Positions 27,532 through 37,565 are shown, counted from the first letter of the stretch. The stretch: DNA of 64,000 bases from an uncultured Selenomonadaceae bacterium (GCA_905234395.1 CAJOHG010000001.1:1-64000), one strand, 5' to 3'. Notes: a model not told the origin generated them from the letters alone. Numbers and translations are program-made.

Positions 27532-27960
27532 TCAAGTATTCTCGTCACACAGCAGGCGACCGATAACGAAAAAAGTTGCGTTTGCTTTGGCGTAGAGTTT
27601 TCCTTTCGCGTCGAGAATTTTACATTCGCAGACCATGGTTTTGCGTCCGTCGTGCAGAACCGTCGCCTCCGTGAAAACTTTCGGAGCATTCGTCATCACG
27701 GCATGCATGAATTCCATCGTCAAAGAAATTGTGACGACGCGCTTATTCAACGCCAAACATTTCGCGCCCATCGCCGTATCAGCCATCGTCGTTAAAACTC
27801 CGCCGTGAGCCATCGAATAAAGGTTTGCGTGTCGACTGTCCGCAGAAAGTTCCAAGCGAGCTTCTCCGTCGGGCGTCGGCACCACGTCAATTTCCATGTA
27901 GTCTATCACGCTGTTTTCGTGAAAAAATTTTATAATTTGTTCCTGTGTCGGCTTAAGCAA
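27532..27960 (-). CDS. PaaI-like hotdog-fold thioesterase
   Basis: A 142-residue hotdog thioesterase, presumed to hydrolyse acyl-CoA or aryl-CoA esters. The core NLYSMAHGGVLTTMADTAMGAKC is the PaaI motif, with HGG and the following Asp forming the active site, followed by TISLTMEFMHAV. TTG at 27960 is chosen because AAGGAG sits 8 nt before it; a GTG at 27969 overlaps the ribosome site itself. A longer open frame extends to 28152 but its N-terminus resembles no thioesterase and reads antisense to a duplicated oxidoreductase fragment. Confidence 0.85.
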   Translation of the reverse strand: MLKPTQEQIIKFFHENSVIDYMEIDVVPTPDGEARLELSADSRHANLYSMAHGGVLTTMADTAMGAKCLALNKRVVTISLTMEFMHAVMTNAPKVFTEATVLHDGRKTMVCECKILDAKGKLYAKANATFFVIGRLLCDENT

Positions 27961-28018
27961 TTCGTTCACTCCTTCGACGCAAAATTTTATCACGGGCGCA
28001 GGAAATTTCAACGTTGCC

Positions 28019-28230
28019 GCGTAGAAATTCGCAGGAGTGATTTTTATGATTAACGTTGCGATTTTAGGCACGGGCAAAATTATTTCGGAGGCGATTAGGC
28101 AATTCAGGCGTCGAAAAAATTTCACATCGCAAATATTTGGGCACGACAGCACAGTCGCGATAAAGCCGCCGCGCTTGCCGAAAAGTTTAACGTCGACAAA
28201 TTCACTTGCGAGCTTGACGACATCTTTAAC
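28019..28230 (+). pseudogene. Duplicated 5' fragment of the adjacent oxidoreductase gene
   Basis: Bases 28019-28230 repeat the RBS region and about the first 65 codons of the next gene at a 212-bp period. One base is missing (GATTAGGC against GATTGAGGC), which shifts the frame, and the copy runs straight into the second unit at GCGTAGAAATTC. It is a non-functional leader copy that carries its own RBS and ATG. Confidence 0.9.
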
Positions 28231-28257
28231 GCGTAGAAATTCGCAGGAGTGATTTTC

Positions 28258-29226
28258 ATGATTAACGTTGCGATTTTAGGCACGGGCAAAATTATTTCGG
28301 AGGCGATTGAGGCAATTCAGGCGTCGAAAAAATTTCACATCGCAAATATTTGGGCACGACAGCACAGTCGCGATAAAGCCGCCGCGCTTGCCGAAAAATT
28401 TCACGTCGACAAATTCACTTGCGAGCTTGACGACATCGCCAACGACCCGTCGATTGATTTTGTTTACGTCGGATTGATTAACGCCGTTCATCACGAATAC
28501 GTCAAAAAATTTCTCGTCGCCGGAAAAAATGTCATCGTCGAGAAACCGTTCACGACTTCTGCCGCGCAGGCAAAGGAACTTATCGACATCGCGTTGAGCA
28601 AACGGCTTTATCTGTTCGAGGCAGTCACGACATTACATTTGCCGAATTTTTTTGCCATACGTGACGCACTTCCGAAGCTCGGCGAAATTAAACTTGTCAC
28701 GTGCAATTACTCGCAGTATTCAAGCCGATATGACGCTTACAAAAACAATCACGTTGTCGCGCCCGCATTTGACCCGAAACTTTTCGGCGGAGCACTCGCG
28801 GACATCAACATTTACAATTTGAATTTGGTCGTCGGATTGTTCGGTCTGCCTAAAAAAATTTCTTACGCGGCGAATCGCGGCTTTAACGGCGTCGACACGA
28901 GCGGCATCGTCACGCTGGAATACGAAACTTTCTTCGCACAATGCATCGGCGCAAAAGATTCAAACGCTCAATCTTTTTTCAGCATTCAAGGTGACGGCGG
29001 CTACATTCACTCTGCCGGCACTCCCAACGAGTTGAATTCTTTTGAGCTTGTGATTCGCGGCGAGACGGCTAAAAATTTTTCGCTGAACAAATTTACGCAC
29101 CGCATGATTCACGAGTTCATTGACTTTGGCGAAATTTTTGAGCGCGGCAATTATTCTGCAGTCGAACGCGGCTTAAAGGTGTCGTTGAACGTGATGACCG
29201 TCGTTGACGCCGCAAATAATCCTTGA
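28258..29226 (+). CDS. Gfo/Idh/MocA-family NAD(P)-dependent oxidoreductase
   Basis: A 322-residue dinucleotide-dependent dehydrogenase. The N-terminal Rossmann motif is VAILGTGKIISE (residues 3-14); VEKPFTTS, about 90 residues in, is the family's E-K-P catalytic-lysine motif; GGALADINIYNLNLV is the typical second-domain substrate loop. AGGAG lies 8 nt before the ATG. Members oxidise or reduce sugars, inositols and related diols; the substrate here is unknown. The gene's own 5' end is duplicated immediately upstream. Confidence 0.9.
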   Translation: MINVAILGTGKIISEAIEAIQASKKFHIANIWARQHSRDKAAALAEKFHVDKFTCELDDIANDPSIDFVYVGLINAVHHEYVKKFLVAGKNVIVEKPFTTSAAQAKELIDIALSKRLYLFEAVTTLHLPNFFAIRDALPKLGEIKLVTCNYSQYSSRYDAYKNNHVVAPAFDPKLFGGALADINIYNLNLVVGLFGLPKKISYAANRGFNGVDTSGIVTLEYETFFAQCIGAKDSNAQSFFSIQGDGGYIHSAGTPNELNSFELVIRGETAKNFSLNKFTHRMIHEFIDFGEIFERGNYSAVERGLKVSLNVMTVVDAANNP

Positions 29227-29242
29227 AAAAATTTTGTCGCCG

Positions 29243-29372
29243 TGATAAGATTTGCGCAGTCAATTAGACAACAAAAAAGCAGGTTGTCGATGCCGAACGT
29301 CGACTTCCTCCTTTAAGGAATTTGTGCTACGTTGGGGAATGTCGCTTCAGCTTACGGGGCGGCTTTTTGTGT
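29243..29372 (+). ncRNA. Possible small structured RNA in the 29.2-29.6 kb gap
   Basis: An extended -10 (TG-A-TAAGAT, 29243-29251) is followed by self-pairing segments: GACAAC/GTTGTC, TTCCT/AGGAA nested in AACGT/ACGTT, and GTCGC/GCGGC followed by TTTTT. A short frame after it (EQHEQRQDIFDNVENELYSLKF) has no good start. This is a weak call. The rest of the 29,227-29,627 gap holds only this frame and the promoter at 29506. Confidence 0.25.
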
Positions 29373-29505
29373 TCTAGCTATTGAACAACATGAGCAACGT
29401 CAGGATATTTTTGATAATGTTGAGAATGAGCTGTACTCACTGAAATTTGTCCGTGACACGTTCAGAAAAGTTTCAACCTTCGATTAGTCGAGGGTTATTT
29501 TTTCG

Positions 29506-29534
29506 TTGACACTTCGCCGGCAGCATTATAAAAT
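29506..29534 (+). promoter_or_regulatory. Promoter of the Tad-like surface gene
   Basis: TTGACA (29506-29511), 17 bp, TAAAAT (29529-29534). TTGACACTTCGC and ATTATAAAAT recur with the same spacing at 31486-31514. Confidence 0.75.
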
Positions 29535-29627
29535 CATTAAAATACAGTGATTCTTTTACGAAAATTTTTAACGTCGTGCATTGCGCAGGTTGAACTATAA
29601 ATTATCAATATCAAAGGAGCGATAATC

Positions 29628-31464
29628 ATGTTTAAAATGAATTGGGGGGGGGGGTAGGAGTCGCGGACAAGTCCTGGTATTTTATGCCTTCATGATACCG
29701 TTGCTGTTTATTCTCGTCGGCGTGGCATTGGACTTGGGCTGGTATTATTTTAACGTGTCACGTTTGCAGAATGCGGCGGACGCGGCGGTTTTAGCCGGAG
29801 CACAAGATTTGGTTGCGCGTAATAATACGATTTTCAAAGGATACAATATCACCCTCGTTGAAAACAAATTTTCAGGGTATCCCGATCCCGACGACGATAT
29901 TTCCACTGCCGAAAGCGATGAAGTTGCCGCCGATTACGTCCGCAAAAATTTATCTTCCGATGCTGCGGCGACGACTCTCAAAGACGATTTGGGCAATGCC
30001 TACGCTTACACCATGATTGATAATTGGAGTCCGAATGCCTCTGAAGTTACAATGACACCGCACTTGGGACAGGACGGCGACGTTTTTTATTACGTTGTCC
30101 ATTTGACGGAAAACATCAGACATTTCCTCATGCCCGGCAGATACGAACCGATACCCGCGCCCGTCGTTGCCGTAGCCATGCTTACAAAACAAATTATTCC
30201 CGATAATGCTCGTCCTCAAGGCGGCGGAGCAGAAAACAAGGTTGAAGGTACCGACATTTTGACTGATATGTACAACTTGGAAGATAAATCCGTCACGAGA
30301 AACTGGGAAGTCCAAACCTATGCGTCACCGGCGGACTTTGCCAAATTTTACAATGGAGCAACAAAATATGTCGGTCATGTGAATGAATACCAAGACAGAA
30401 AAGTTAATTATGACAAAAACGTCAGTACTCGTTATCGTTATGAAAAGGCGGAAGTGAAAGCAGGCAGTGCCAATCAAGGCAGTTCGCAAGGAACGATGTA
30501 CAACTATACCGAGGCACAAGGGATTGATTCTTTAAATCTCGACTTCAAGGCAGATGTTCAATTTACAAAGGAGTGGTCGCAGGCTGAATGGACAGATTTT
30601 GACATAAAATACAGTGATCCGTCCGCAGTCACTTATTTAAATGGTGCCAACAGCAACACTGCCGATTTAAGAATTCACTCTACATTTAATTTCACGACTC
30701 CTTACACCGTGCGGCAAAATCGCACTGAAGAGCAAGTTGCACAAAATCCCGAAGATGCTTTATATGTGCGCATCGAAAGCGAACCAATTAAGCCTTTGAG
30801 CTTTAGAACCACTCACAGGTCTTACAGCTCGGTGCGCCAGATATTTTTAAACATAAATCAACCTAACACGGGTGAGAACGATCGACCGCTTGTATTTTTC
30901 TATGAAGGTCCGGAGAAAATCAATGGTCAGTCAAGCGTCAGAGATTCTCAACCTTTTGTCTTGACCCTCAACGCCGATGCTCGCGTCATCTTGTTTGCGC
31001 CTTACAGTCCCGTAGTCATCAGAGGCAACAATCATAAAATGCAAGGCTTTGTTATCGCCAAAGAATTTGTACAGTTGACGACAGCAAGCGATTATTATCA
31101 AGAAGGCGGCAAATATTACAACAGCTCCGCCAAGACAAAAGAATATTTTTACGTTCCTGAAGAAGGTACTTTCGTCGATTCGGTTGGCAATGTTCAAACG
31201 AAACCGCTTGAAAATGCTACTCGTGACAGAAACGACAGCGAAGTATTTCCGGAAGGAGCGGTAACCAGAATTCAAAATGAGACTTATGAGAAGGTTTATG
31301 ATTTTTCAGTCTTTGGTCTCGCCGAAGGTTCACATTATGATTCATTTAAAATAGCGGAACTCAAGAGAAATGTTTATACATACCTGGACAATTATACAGA
31401 TGAAGAAAAAGATGATTCTGTGGACATGTTCTTTACGACAATGCGAGCAAGTTGGATTGATTAA
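29628..31464 (+). pseudogene. TadG/TadE-like surface protein, out of frame at a poly-G tract (phase-OFF)
   Basis: The natural start is ATG 29628 (AAGGAG upstream), but a run of 11 G (29644-29654) leads into a TAG after nine codons. With ten G the frame would read through to RSRGQVLVFYAFMIPLLFILVGVALDLG, the hydrophobic N-terminal helix of Tad pilus-associated TadE/TadG-like proteins, giving 611 residues. The rest is open to 31464; an internal ATG at 29692 would start inside the helix without an RBS. NVSRLQNAADAAVLAGAQ is the family signature. The long C-terminal part is extracytoplasmic and unrecognised. Probably a reversible switch rather than a dead gene. Confidence 0.8.
29644..29654 (+). 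repeat. Poly-G tract (11 G) in the Tad-like gene
   Basis: Eleven consecutive G seven codons into the gene. Ten or thirteen G restore the frame; eleven gives TAG. Confidence 0.9.
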
Positions 31465-31485
31465 GCAGAGTTAAATCTTTTTCCG

Positions 31486-31514
31486 TTGACACTTCGCAGC
31501 TTGAATTATAAAAT
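31486..31514 (+). promoter_or_regulatory. Promoter of the activase gene
   Basis: TTGACA (31486-31491), 17 bp, TAAAAT (31509-31514); nearly the same sequence as the promoter at 29506. Confidence 0.75.
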
Positions 31515-31538
31515 TACAGGCGGCGAGGTGATTTTTTT

Positions 31539-34500
31539 ATGAAAGTCGGAATTGACATCGGCTCCACGACGATTAAGCTGGTCGTCATGGACAACGAGGA
31601 ACGGCTTGTCTTCAAAAATTATGCGCGACACTTTTCTGAAATCGGGAACGCGCTTACAAACTCTTTAACGTCGCTGAAGAACATCATCGGCGAGAAAACT
31701 TTTAAAATTGCGTTGGCGGGCTCGGCGGGCATGGGCATTGCGAAAAAAATTTCGTTGCCGTTTGTGCAGGAAGTCATCGCTTGTCAACGCGCGGTCGAAG
31801 AATTCATTCCGCAAACTGATACTGTCGTTGAGCTCGGCGGCGAGGACGCGAAAATTATTTATCTCGGCAACGCTCCCGAAGTTCGCATGAACGGAGTCTG
31901 CGCGGGCGGCACCGGCTCATTCATCGACCACATGGCAAGCTTGCTGTCGACGGACGCTCTCGGCTTGAATTCATTGGCGGAAAAAGGCAAACAGCTCTAC
32001 ACGATTGCATCACGTTGCGGCGTCTTCGCGAAGACAGATATTCAAGCTCTCATGAACGACGGAGCGAAGAAAGCTGATATTGCCCTGTCGATTTTTCAAG
32101 CGGTCGTCAATCAGACAATCGGAAATTTGGCGCAAGGTCGTCCGATTAAAGGCAACGTCGCATTTTTGGGCGGACCTTTGCATTTTCTGCCCGAACTCAA
32201 GAAACGTTTCGTCGAGACGCTCGGACTTTCAAAAGAGGAAGTCGTCGACACTCCCGACGGAAATTTTTTTGTGGCAACGGGCGCGGCATTGAGCGACGAG
32301 GCTAAAGAAATTTCGGTTGCGCAACTTGAAACGTCGATTAAAAAATCTGAAGAGGCAGCACGTTCAGAAACTCGCAAGGCAGATTTTACGCTGTTCACGG
32401 ACGCCGAAGACTTAAAAAATTTTCGCGCACGTCACGACAAAGCCAAGGTTAAACGCGGCGACTTGAGCACTTATCACGGCAAAATTTTCGTCGGCATTGA
32501 CGCGGGCTCAACCACAACTAAAATCTGCGCGATTGGCACCGACAAGCAGATTCTCTTCACGAGTTACGGCTCAAATGAAGGCGCACCGCTGAAAATCGTC
32601 GTCAATCAGATTCGCGAACTTTACGAAAAAATTCCGTCGACTGCTCAAATTTCCGGCGTCTACACCACGGGCTACGGCGAAGCGATTGTTAAGGCTGCTC
32701 TTCACGCTGACGGCTCCGAAGTCGAAACTTTTGCGCACTTGACCGCCGCGCAGGAATTTTGTCCCGAAGTTTCTTTTGTGCTTGACATTGGCGGGCAGGA
32801 TATGAAATGTTTTTTCGTCAAGGATGGCTCAATCGGCAACATCACGCTCAACGAGGCTTGCTCGGCGGGTTGCGGAAGTTTCATTCAAAATTTCGCGCAA
32901 GGCTTGAATTTGACTGTCGGCGATTTTGCGGGCAAAGCGTTGACTTCGGCGGCTCCTGTCGACCTCGGAACGCGTTGCACAGTTTTCATGAATTCAAAAG
33001 TTAAACAGGCTCAAAAGGAAGGCGCGACCGTCAACGACATTTCGGCGGGCATTGCGTTGAGTGTCATCAAGAACGCGCTGTTCAAAGTCATGCAGCTCAA
33101 GAACGTTGAAGACCTCGGCGAAAATATCGTCGTGCAAGGCGGAACTTTTTACAACGACGCTGTCCTGCGTTCAATCGAAAAAATTCTTCAACGCAACGTC
33201 ATTCGCCCGGACATCGCAGGATTGATGGGTGCATATGGCGCGGCGATTTTGGCAATGAGGAATGAGGAATTAGGAATTAGGAATGATGAGCCAACTCTAA
33301 AAGCTCAAAGCTTAAAGCTTAAAGCTCAAAGCTCAACTCTGTTGTCGGCTGACGAACTGAAAAATTTCTCCGTCGTCACGAAGTCTTATCGTTGCGGACG
33401 TTGCGGCAACAACTGTTTAATCACCATGCAGAAATTTCCTGACGGCGGCAAATATTTCACGGGCAATCGTTGTGAACGCGGCGTCGGCGGGCAACGTGAC
33501 GTTGCATCCAACGGTCGCGATTTAACCGATAAACAGCTTGAAGGTTATGACCGCGCTCATACGCAAGCCATGCGGCTTGCCGGCAATAAAAATCCAAATT
33601 TGACATCTAACGCATTTGCTTACAAATATTGGCGCGTCTTTGATTATCAGCCGTTGGAAAATCCGCGTCGAGGCTCAATCGGCATTCCGCGCACGCTCAA
33701 CATTTACGAGGACTATCCTTTTTGGTTTACGCTCTTAACTGAACTCGGTTATCGCGTCGAAATTTCTTCCAAGTCGTCCGCGCAGATTTTTTATAAGGGC
33801 ATGGCGACAATTCCGAGCGATTCGCTGTGCTATCCCGCCAAGCTTGCACACGGGCACATCATGGATTTGGTCGAACGCGGCTTGAAGAAAATTTTTTATC
33901 CTTGCGAGCCGTACAATTTCGACACGCGGTCGGAAAATTTTTACAACTGCCCGATTGTCGCCGGTTATGCCGAGAACATTCGCAACAATATGGACATTCT
34001 CAAGGAGCGCGGCGTTAAATTTATTCAGCCGTTTTTGCCGGTTCACGACATGAAGAAATTGAAAAAACGTCTTGCCGAAGAATTTGCTTCCGAAGGCGTC
34101 ACGCGTGATGAAATTTCTCGTGCAGTTGATTTGGCGTCGGCGGAACTTGAAAATTATCGGCGGGACGTGAAAAATTTCGGCGACGAACTTTTGAAACGGC
34201 TTGAACATTCGGGCGAACATGCAATCTTGCTCGTCGGCAGACCGTATCACATTGACCCGGAAATCAACCACGGAATCACGGAAATGATTCAGTCTTACGG
34301 CTTGCCGATTCTGTCGGAAGATTCGATTTATCACAAACCGGTTGACGCGCCGAAAATTTCCGTCGTCAATCAGTGGAGCTATCACGCACGACTTTATCAC
34401 GCGGCGCAATTCGCGGCTCAAAATCCAAACGTCACTTTGATTCAGTTGAGCTCGTTCGGTTGCGGACTTGACGCCTTGACGATTGAACAAGTCAAAGAAA

Positions 34501-35888
34501 TTTTGGAGGCGCACGGAAAAATTTACACGATGATAAAGCTGGACGAAGTTTCAAATTTGGGCGCGGCAAGAATCAGACTGCGGTCACTGCTCGCGGCTTT
34601 GAAACGTCGCACGCCCGTCAATTACTCGCCGAAAAAATTTTCCGAACGTCCGCGATTTACTGCCGACTGCAAAGCCAAACACACAATCCTTGCGCCGCAG
34701 ATGGCTCCGATTCATTTCGAGCTGGTTCAAACCGTTTTGCAGAAATACGGCTACAAAATTTTGATTCCCGAACTTCCCGATAAAGCCGCGATTGATTTGG
34801 GACTTCGCTACGTCAACAACGAGATGTGCTATCCGGCGATTGTCACGACAGGGCAAATGATTGCGGCTCTAAAATCCGGCGAGTGCGATCCCGATAACAC
34901 GTCGATAATTTTGTTTCAGACTTGCGGCGGCTGTCGTGCCACGAATTATATTTCTGTCCTGCGTCGTGCGTTGAAATTCGCGGGCTTCGGTCAAGTTCCC
35001 GTTTTTGCGTGTTATGGACTGCCTGACGAGACTGACGACTTTGAATTGAGCCGCGATTGTCTCATGGACGCGATTAAAGCTTCCGTTTACGGCGACTTGC
35101 TTCAAAATGTTGTAAATCGTATGCGCCCGTATGAAATTCATCGCGGCGAGACCGACAGACTTTTTGCCGAGTGGATGACGCTTGCCAAAGCCGATTTGGT
35201 CGACGGAAATTATTTGAGCTATCGGCGCAACGTAAAGGAGATTGTCCGCCAATTCGACGCGATACCGATTGACGAAACGCTTATCAAACCTAAAATCGGC
35301 ATCGTCGGAGAAATTCTCGTCAAGTATCACCCGGTCGCGAATAACTTTATCGAACGTCTGCTTGCCGACGAGGGCGCGGAAGTCGTTATGCCGGACTTCG
35401 TGGACTTTTTTTTGTATTGTGCTCACGACGCCATTGTCAAGCGCGAACTTTTGGGCGGCAGTCGCAAAGATAAAATTTTCGCCGAATTGTTTATCAAGTT
35501 CATTGAATTTTTCCGCCTTCCGATGAAAAACGCGCTCAAAGATTCTAAACACTTCCGCGCTCCGCACGACATTAAACACACTGCGCGGCTTGCCGAAAAA
35601 TTTTTAAGCAACGGCAACTTGAACGGCGAAGGCTGGCTTTTGACGGGCGAAATGGTCGCGCTGATTGAAGACGACGTTAAAAATATCGTCGGTCTTAGTC
35701 CGTTTGCTTGCCTGCCCAATCACATAATCTTGAAGGGAACTTTACATGCCTTGCGCGAAAGTTATGACAACGTGAATATCGTTGCGATTGATTGCGACGC
35801 GGGCAGCTCCGAAGTCAACCAAATCAATCGAATCAAACTCATGACGACTTTGGCGAAAAAATTTTTGGGCGCGAAAAAATTCAGATGA
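31539..35888 (+). CDS. Giant acyl-CoA dehydratase activase-type protein (two BadF/HgdC ATPase domains + DUF2229 + HgdB-like region)
   Basis: A 1449-residue protein. Residues 1-260 form an ASKHA ATPase of the 2-hydroxyglutaryl-CoA dehydratase activator type (GIDIGSTTIKLVV, GGEDAKI, MNGVCAGGTGSF). Residues ~318-572 are a second one (GIDAGSTTTKICAIG, DIGGQDMKCF, NEACSAGCGSF). A repeat-derived linker (573-605) follows, then CGRCGNNC...RCERG, possibly a metal site, a DUF2229-type region (GSIGIPRTLNIYEDYPFW) and an HgdB-like part with CGGCRATNY. The Cys in each activator domain could hold a shared [4Fe-4S] cluster. Such fusions are common in anaerobic Firmicutes; their substrate is unknown. Confidence 0.85.
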   Translation: MKVGIDIGSTTIKLVVMDNEERLVFKNYARHFSEIGNALTNSLTSLKNIIGEKTFKIALAGSAGMGIAKKISLPFVQEVIACQRAVEEFIPQTDTVVELGGEDAKIIYLGNAPEVRMNGVCAGGTGSFIDHMASLLSTDALGLNSLAEKGKQLYTIASRCGVFAKTDIQALMNDGAKKADIALSIFQAVVNQTIGNLAQGRPIKGNVAFLGGPLHFLPELKKRFVETLGLSKEEVVDTPDGNFFVATGAALSDEAKEISVAQLETSIKKSEEAARSETRKADFTLFTDAEDLKNFRARHDKAKVKRGDLSTYHGKIFVGIDAGSTTTKICAIGTDKQILFTSYGSNEGAPLKIVVNQIRELYEKIPSTAQISGVYTTGYGEAIVKAALHADGSEVETFAHLTAAQEFCPEVSFVLDIGGQDMKCFFVKDGSIGNITLNEACSAGCGSFIQNFAQGLNLTVGDFAGKALTSAAPVDLGTRCTVFMNSKVKQAQKEGATVNDISAGIALSVIKNALFKVMQLKNVEDLGENIVVQGGTFYNDAVLRSIEKILQRNVIRPDIAGLMGAYGAAILAMRNEELGIRNDEPTLKAQSLKLKAQSSTLLSADELKNFSVVTKSYRCGRCGNNCLITMQKFPDGGKYFTGNRCERGVGGQRDVASNGRDLTDKQLEGYDRAHTQAMRLAGNKNPNLTSNAFAYKYWRVFDYQPLENPRRGSIGIPRTLNIYEDYPFWFTLLTELGYRVEISSKSSAQIFYKGMATIPSDSLCYPAKLAHGHIMDLVERGLKKIFYPCEPYNFDTRSENFYNCPIVAGYAENIRNNMDILKERGVKFIQPFLPVHDMKKLKKRLAEEFASEGVTRDEISRAVDLASAELENYRRDVKNFGDELLKRLEHSGEHAILLVGRPYHIDPEINHGITEMIQSYGLPILSEDSIYHKPVDAPKISVVNQWSYHARLYHAAQFAAQNPNVTLIQLSSFGCGLDALTIEQVKEILEAHGKIYTMIKLDEVSNLGAARIRLRSLLAALKRRTPVNYSPKKFSERPRFTADCKAKHTILAPQMAPIHFELVQTVLQKYGYKILIPELPDKAAIDLGLRYVNNEMCYPAIVTTGQMIAALKSGECDPDNTSIILFQTCGGCRATNYISVLRRALKFAGFGQVPVFACYGLPDETDDFELSRDCLMDAIKASVYGDLLQNVVNRMRPYEIHRGETDRLFAEWMTLAKADLVDGNYLSYRRNVKEIVRQFDAIPIDETLIKPKIGIVGEILVKYHPVANNFIERLLADEGAEVVMPDFVDFFLYCAHDAIVKRELLGGSRKDKIFAELFIKFIEFFRLPMKNALKDSKHFRAPHDIKHTARLAEKFLSNGNLNGEGWLLTGEMVALIEDDVKNIVGLSPFACLPNHIILKGTLHALRESYDNVNIVAIDCDAGSSEVNQINRIKLMTTLAKKFLGAKKFR
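33258..33341 (+). repeat. Two heptamer repeat families inserted in frame in the activase gene
   Basis: Four units of GGAATKA type (GGAATGA/GGAATTA) are followed by units of AGCTYAA type, encoding the linker NEELGIRNDE...LKAQSLKLKAQSS between the second ATPase domain and the Cys-rich segment. Both families are otherwise intergenic in this window. Confidence 0.85.
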
Positions 35889-35904
35889 CTGTTTGACGAC
35901 AAAT

Positions 35905-35938
35905 TAAAACTCTCGACCGTAAAAAGTCGGGAGTTTTT
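35905..35938. terminator. Bidirectional terminator between the activase gene and prfC
   Basis: AAACTCTCGACC ... GTCGGGAGTTT with a 7-nt loop and TTTTTTT to the right; an A-run to the left serves the convergent prfC transcript. Confidence 0.85.
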
Positions 35939-35960
35939 TTGTGGTGACCGATAAAATATT

Positions 35961-37565
35961 TCAGTCCTTTGCAAACGGCGTCGCGCTCATTTCAAGTTTA
36001 GGATTGTTGTCACTTATCCAACCCAGTGCCCATTCGTTTTCGACGAGCAAGACTGGATTTTCCGCACGGTCAAGCACAAACATTCCTCTGTCGGCACCGC
36101 GAAGACTTGTCGGCGTAACTTTGCTGTCATCGGAAAATTTCAGCCAACGCGCCACTTCAAACGGCAACATCGTCATCAAAATATCAACGCCGTATTCGGA
36201 CTTCAAACGATATTGCAGAACTTCAAATTGCAGCGTGCCGACGGTTCCGACAACGTAAGATTCGGTGCCCGCGCCAACTTGATTGAACAACTGAATCGCG
36301 CCTTCCTGCGTCAACTGGTCAATGCCCTTTGCGAATTGTTTGCGCTTCATCGTGTCGCGAGCTTGAACGCGAGCAAATTTTTCGGGCGGGAATGTCGGGA
36401 AGTCCTCGAATTTGAATTTGTGCGCGGCGTCGGTCAACGTGTCGCCGATTCCGAAAATGCCCGGGTCAAAAAGTCCGACGATGTCGCCTGGAAAAGCCTC
36501 GTCGATAATCTGTCTGTCCTGCGCGAGAAATTGTTGCGGTTGCGCGAGTTTGATGAGCTTATCGGTCGGCGCGTGCCAAACGGTCATGTTGCGTTCAAAC
36601 TTGCCCGAACAAATTCTGATGAACGCCAAGCGGTCGCGGTGCGCAGGATTCATGTTGGCTTGAATTTTGAACACGAACGCCGAAAATTTTTCGTCTTCCG
36701 GCTCAATGATTCCGTCGCTTGAAAGTCTCGGTGCGGGCGGCGGAGCAAGTCGCAAATACTCTTCCAAAAAATTTTGCACGCCGAAATTCGTCATTGCCGA
36801 GCCGAAAAATGTCGGTGTCAATTCGCCCGCGTCGATTTTGTTTTTGTCGAAGGTCTCGCCTGCCTCGTCGAGCAACATCAAATCTTCCTGCAACGCGTCA
36901 AAATTTTCTTGCCCGATTCGTTTGATGACTTCCTTGTCGTCAGGAGAAAAAATTTCAGACGCGCGCTCACGTTGTCCGTGCGAAGTGTCTTCCGCGAAAA
37001 GTTCAACGATATTTTTTTGACGATCGAAGACGCCCAAATATTTTCCGTCAATGCCAATCGGAAAGTTCATCGGATAAGTCGGGATGCCCAAAATTTTTTC
37101 AATCTCGTCGAGCAAATCGAGCGGAATTTTTCCGTAGCGGTCGAGCTTGTTTATGAACGTGAAAATCGGAATGCGACGTTCGCGACAAACTTTGAAGAGC
37201 TTTTTAGTTTGTGCCTCAACGCCTTTTGCCGCGTCGAGAATCATAACCGCGCTATCGACAGCCATCAACGTGCGATAAGTGTCCTCGGAAAAATCTTGGT
37301 GCCCGGGCGTATCAAGAATGTTGATTCGGCAGCCCGCGTAGTCGAATTGCAAAACGGAACTCGTGACGGAAATGCCGCGTTGCTTTTCAATCTCCATCCA
37401 GTCGCTGACGGCGTGACGTTGAGTTTTGCGGGACTTAATCGAGCCTGCCAAATGAATTGCTCCGCCGTAAAGCAAAAGTTTTTCGGTCAACGTGGTCTTG
37501 CCGGCGTCGGGATGCGATATGATTGCGAACGTGCGTCTCTTGTTAATTTCATCAATCAAAGCCAA
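35961..37565 (-). CDS. prfC: Peptide chain release factor 3
   Basis: A 534-residue translational GTPase that removes RF1/RF2 from the ribosome after termination. It has HPDAGKTT (G1) near residue 18, RGISV (G2), DTPGHQDF (G3) and NKLDR (G4), with the RF3-specific QRHAVSDWMEIEKQRG region and the C-terminal VGTLQFEVLQYRLKSEYGV. The length is the family norm. AAAGGAG lies before the ATG. A heptamer repeat element fills the gap between rlmN and prfC, and the two may form one minus-strand unit. Confidence 0.96.
   Translation of the reverse strand: MALIDEINKRRTFAIISHPDAGKTTLTEKLLLYGGAIHLAGSIKSRKTQRHAVSDWMEIEKQRGISVTSSVLQFDYAGCRINILDTPGHQDFSEDTYRTLMAVDSAVMILDAAKGVEAQTKKLFKVCRERRIPIFTFINKLDRYGKIPLDLLDEIEKILGIPTYPMNFPIGIDGKYLGVFDRQKNIVELFAEDTSHGQRERASEIFSPDDKEVIKRIGQENFDALQEDLMLLDEAGETFDKNKIDAGELTPTFFGSAMTNFGVQNFLEEYLRLAPPPAPRLSSDGIIEPEDEKFSAFVFKIQANMNPAHRDRLAFIRICSGKFERNMTVWHAPTDKLIKLAQPQQFLAQDRQIIDEAFPGDIVGLFDPGIFGIGDTLTDAAHKFKFEDFPTFPPEKFARVQARDTMKRKQFAKGIDQLTQEGAIQLFNQVGAGTESYVVGTVGTLQFEVLQYRLKSEYGVDILMTMLPFEVARWLKFSDDSKVTPTSLRGADRGMFVLDRAENPVLLVENEWALGWISDNNPKLEMSATPFAKD

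Noticed and set aside
27961-28152. 64-codon N-terminal extension of the thioesterase
   Set aside because: It lies before a well-placed RBS and TTG and reads antisense to a duplicated oxidoreductase fragment.
29629-29660. Poly-G run treated simply as an assembly error
   Set aside because: Not dismissed outright: three independent tracts in functionally related genes make chance errors less likely, but read data are needed.
33735-34514. 259-codon minus-strand frame inside the activase gene
   Set aside because: A shadow of a high-confidence gene; no ribosome site or recognisable domain.
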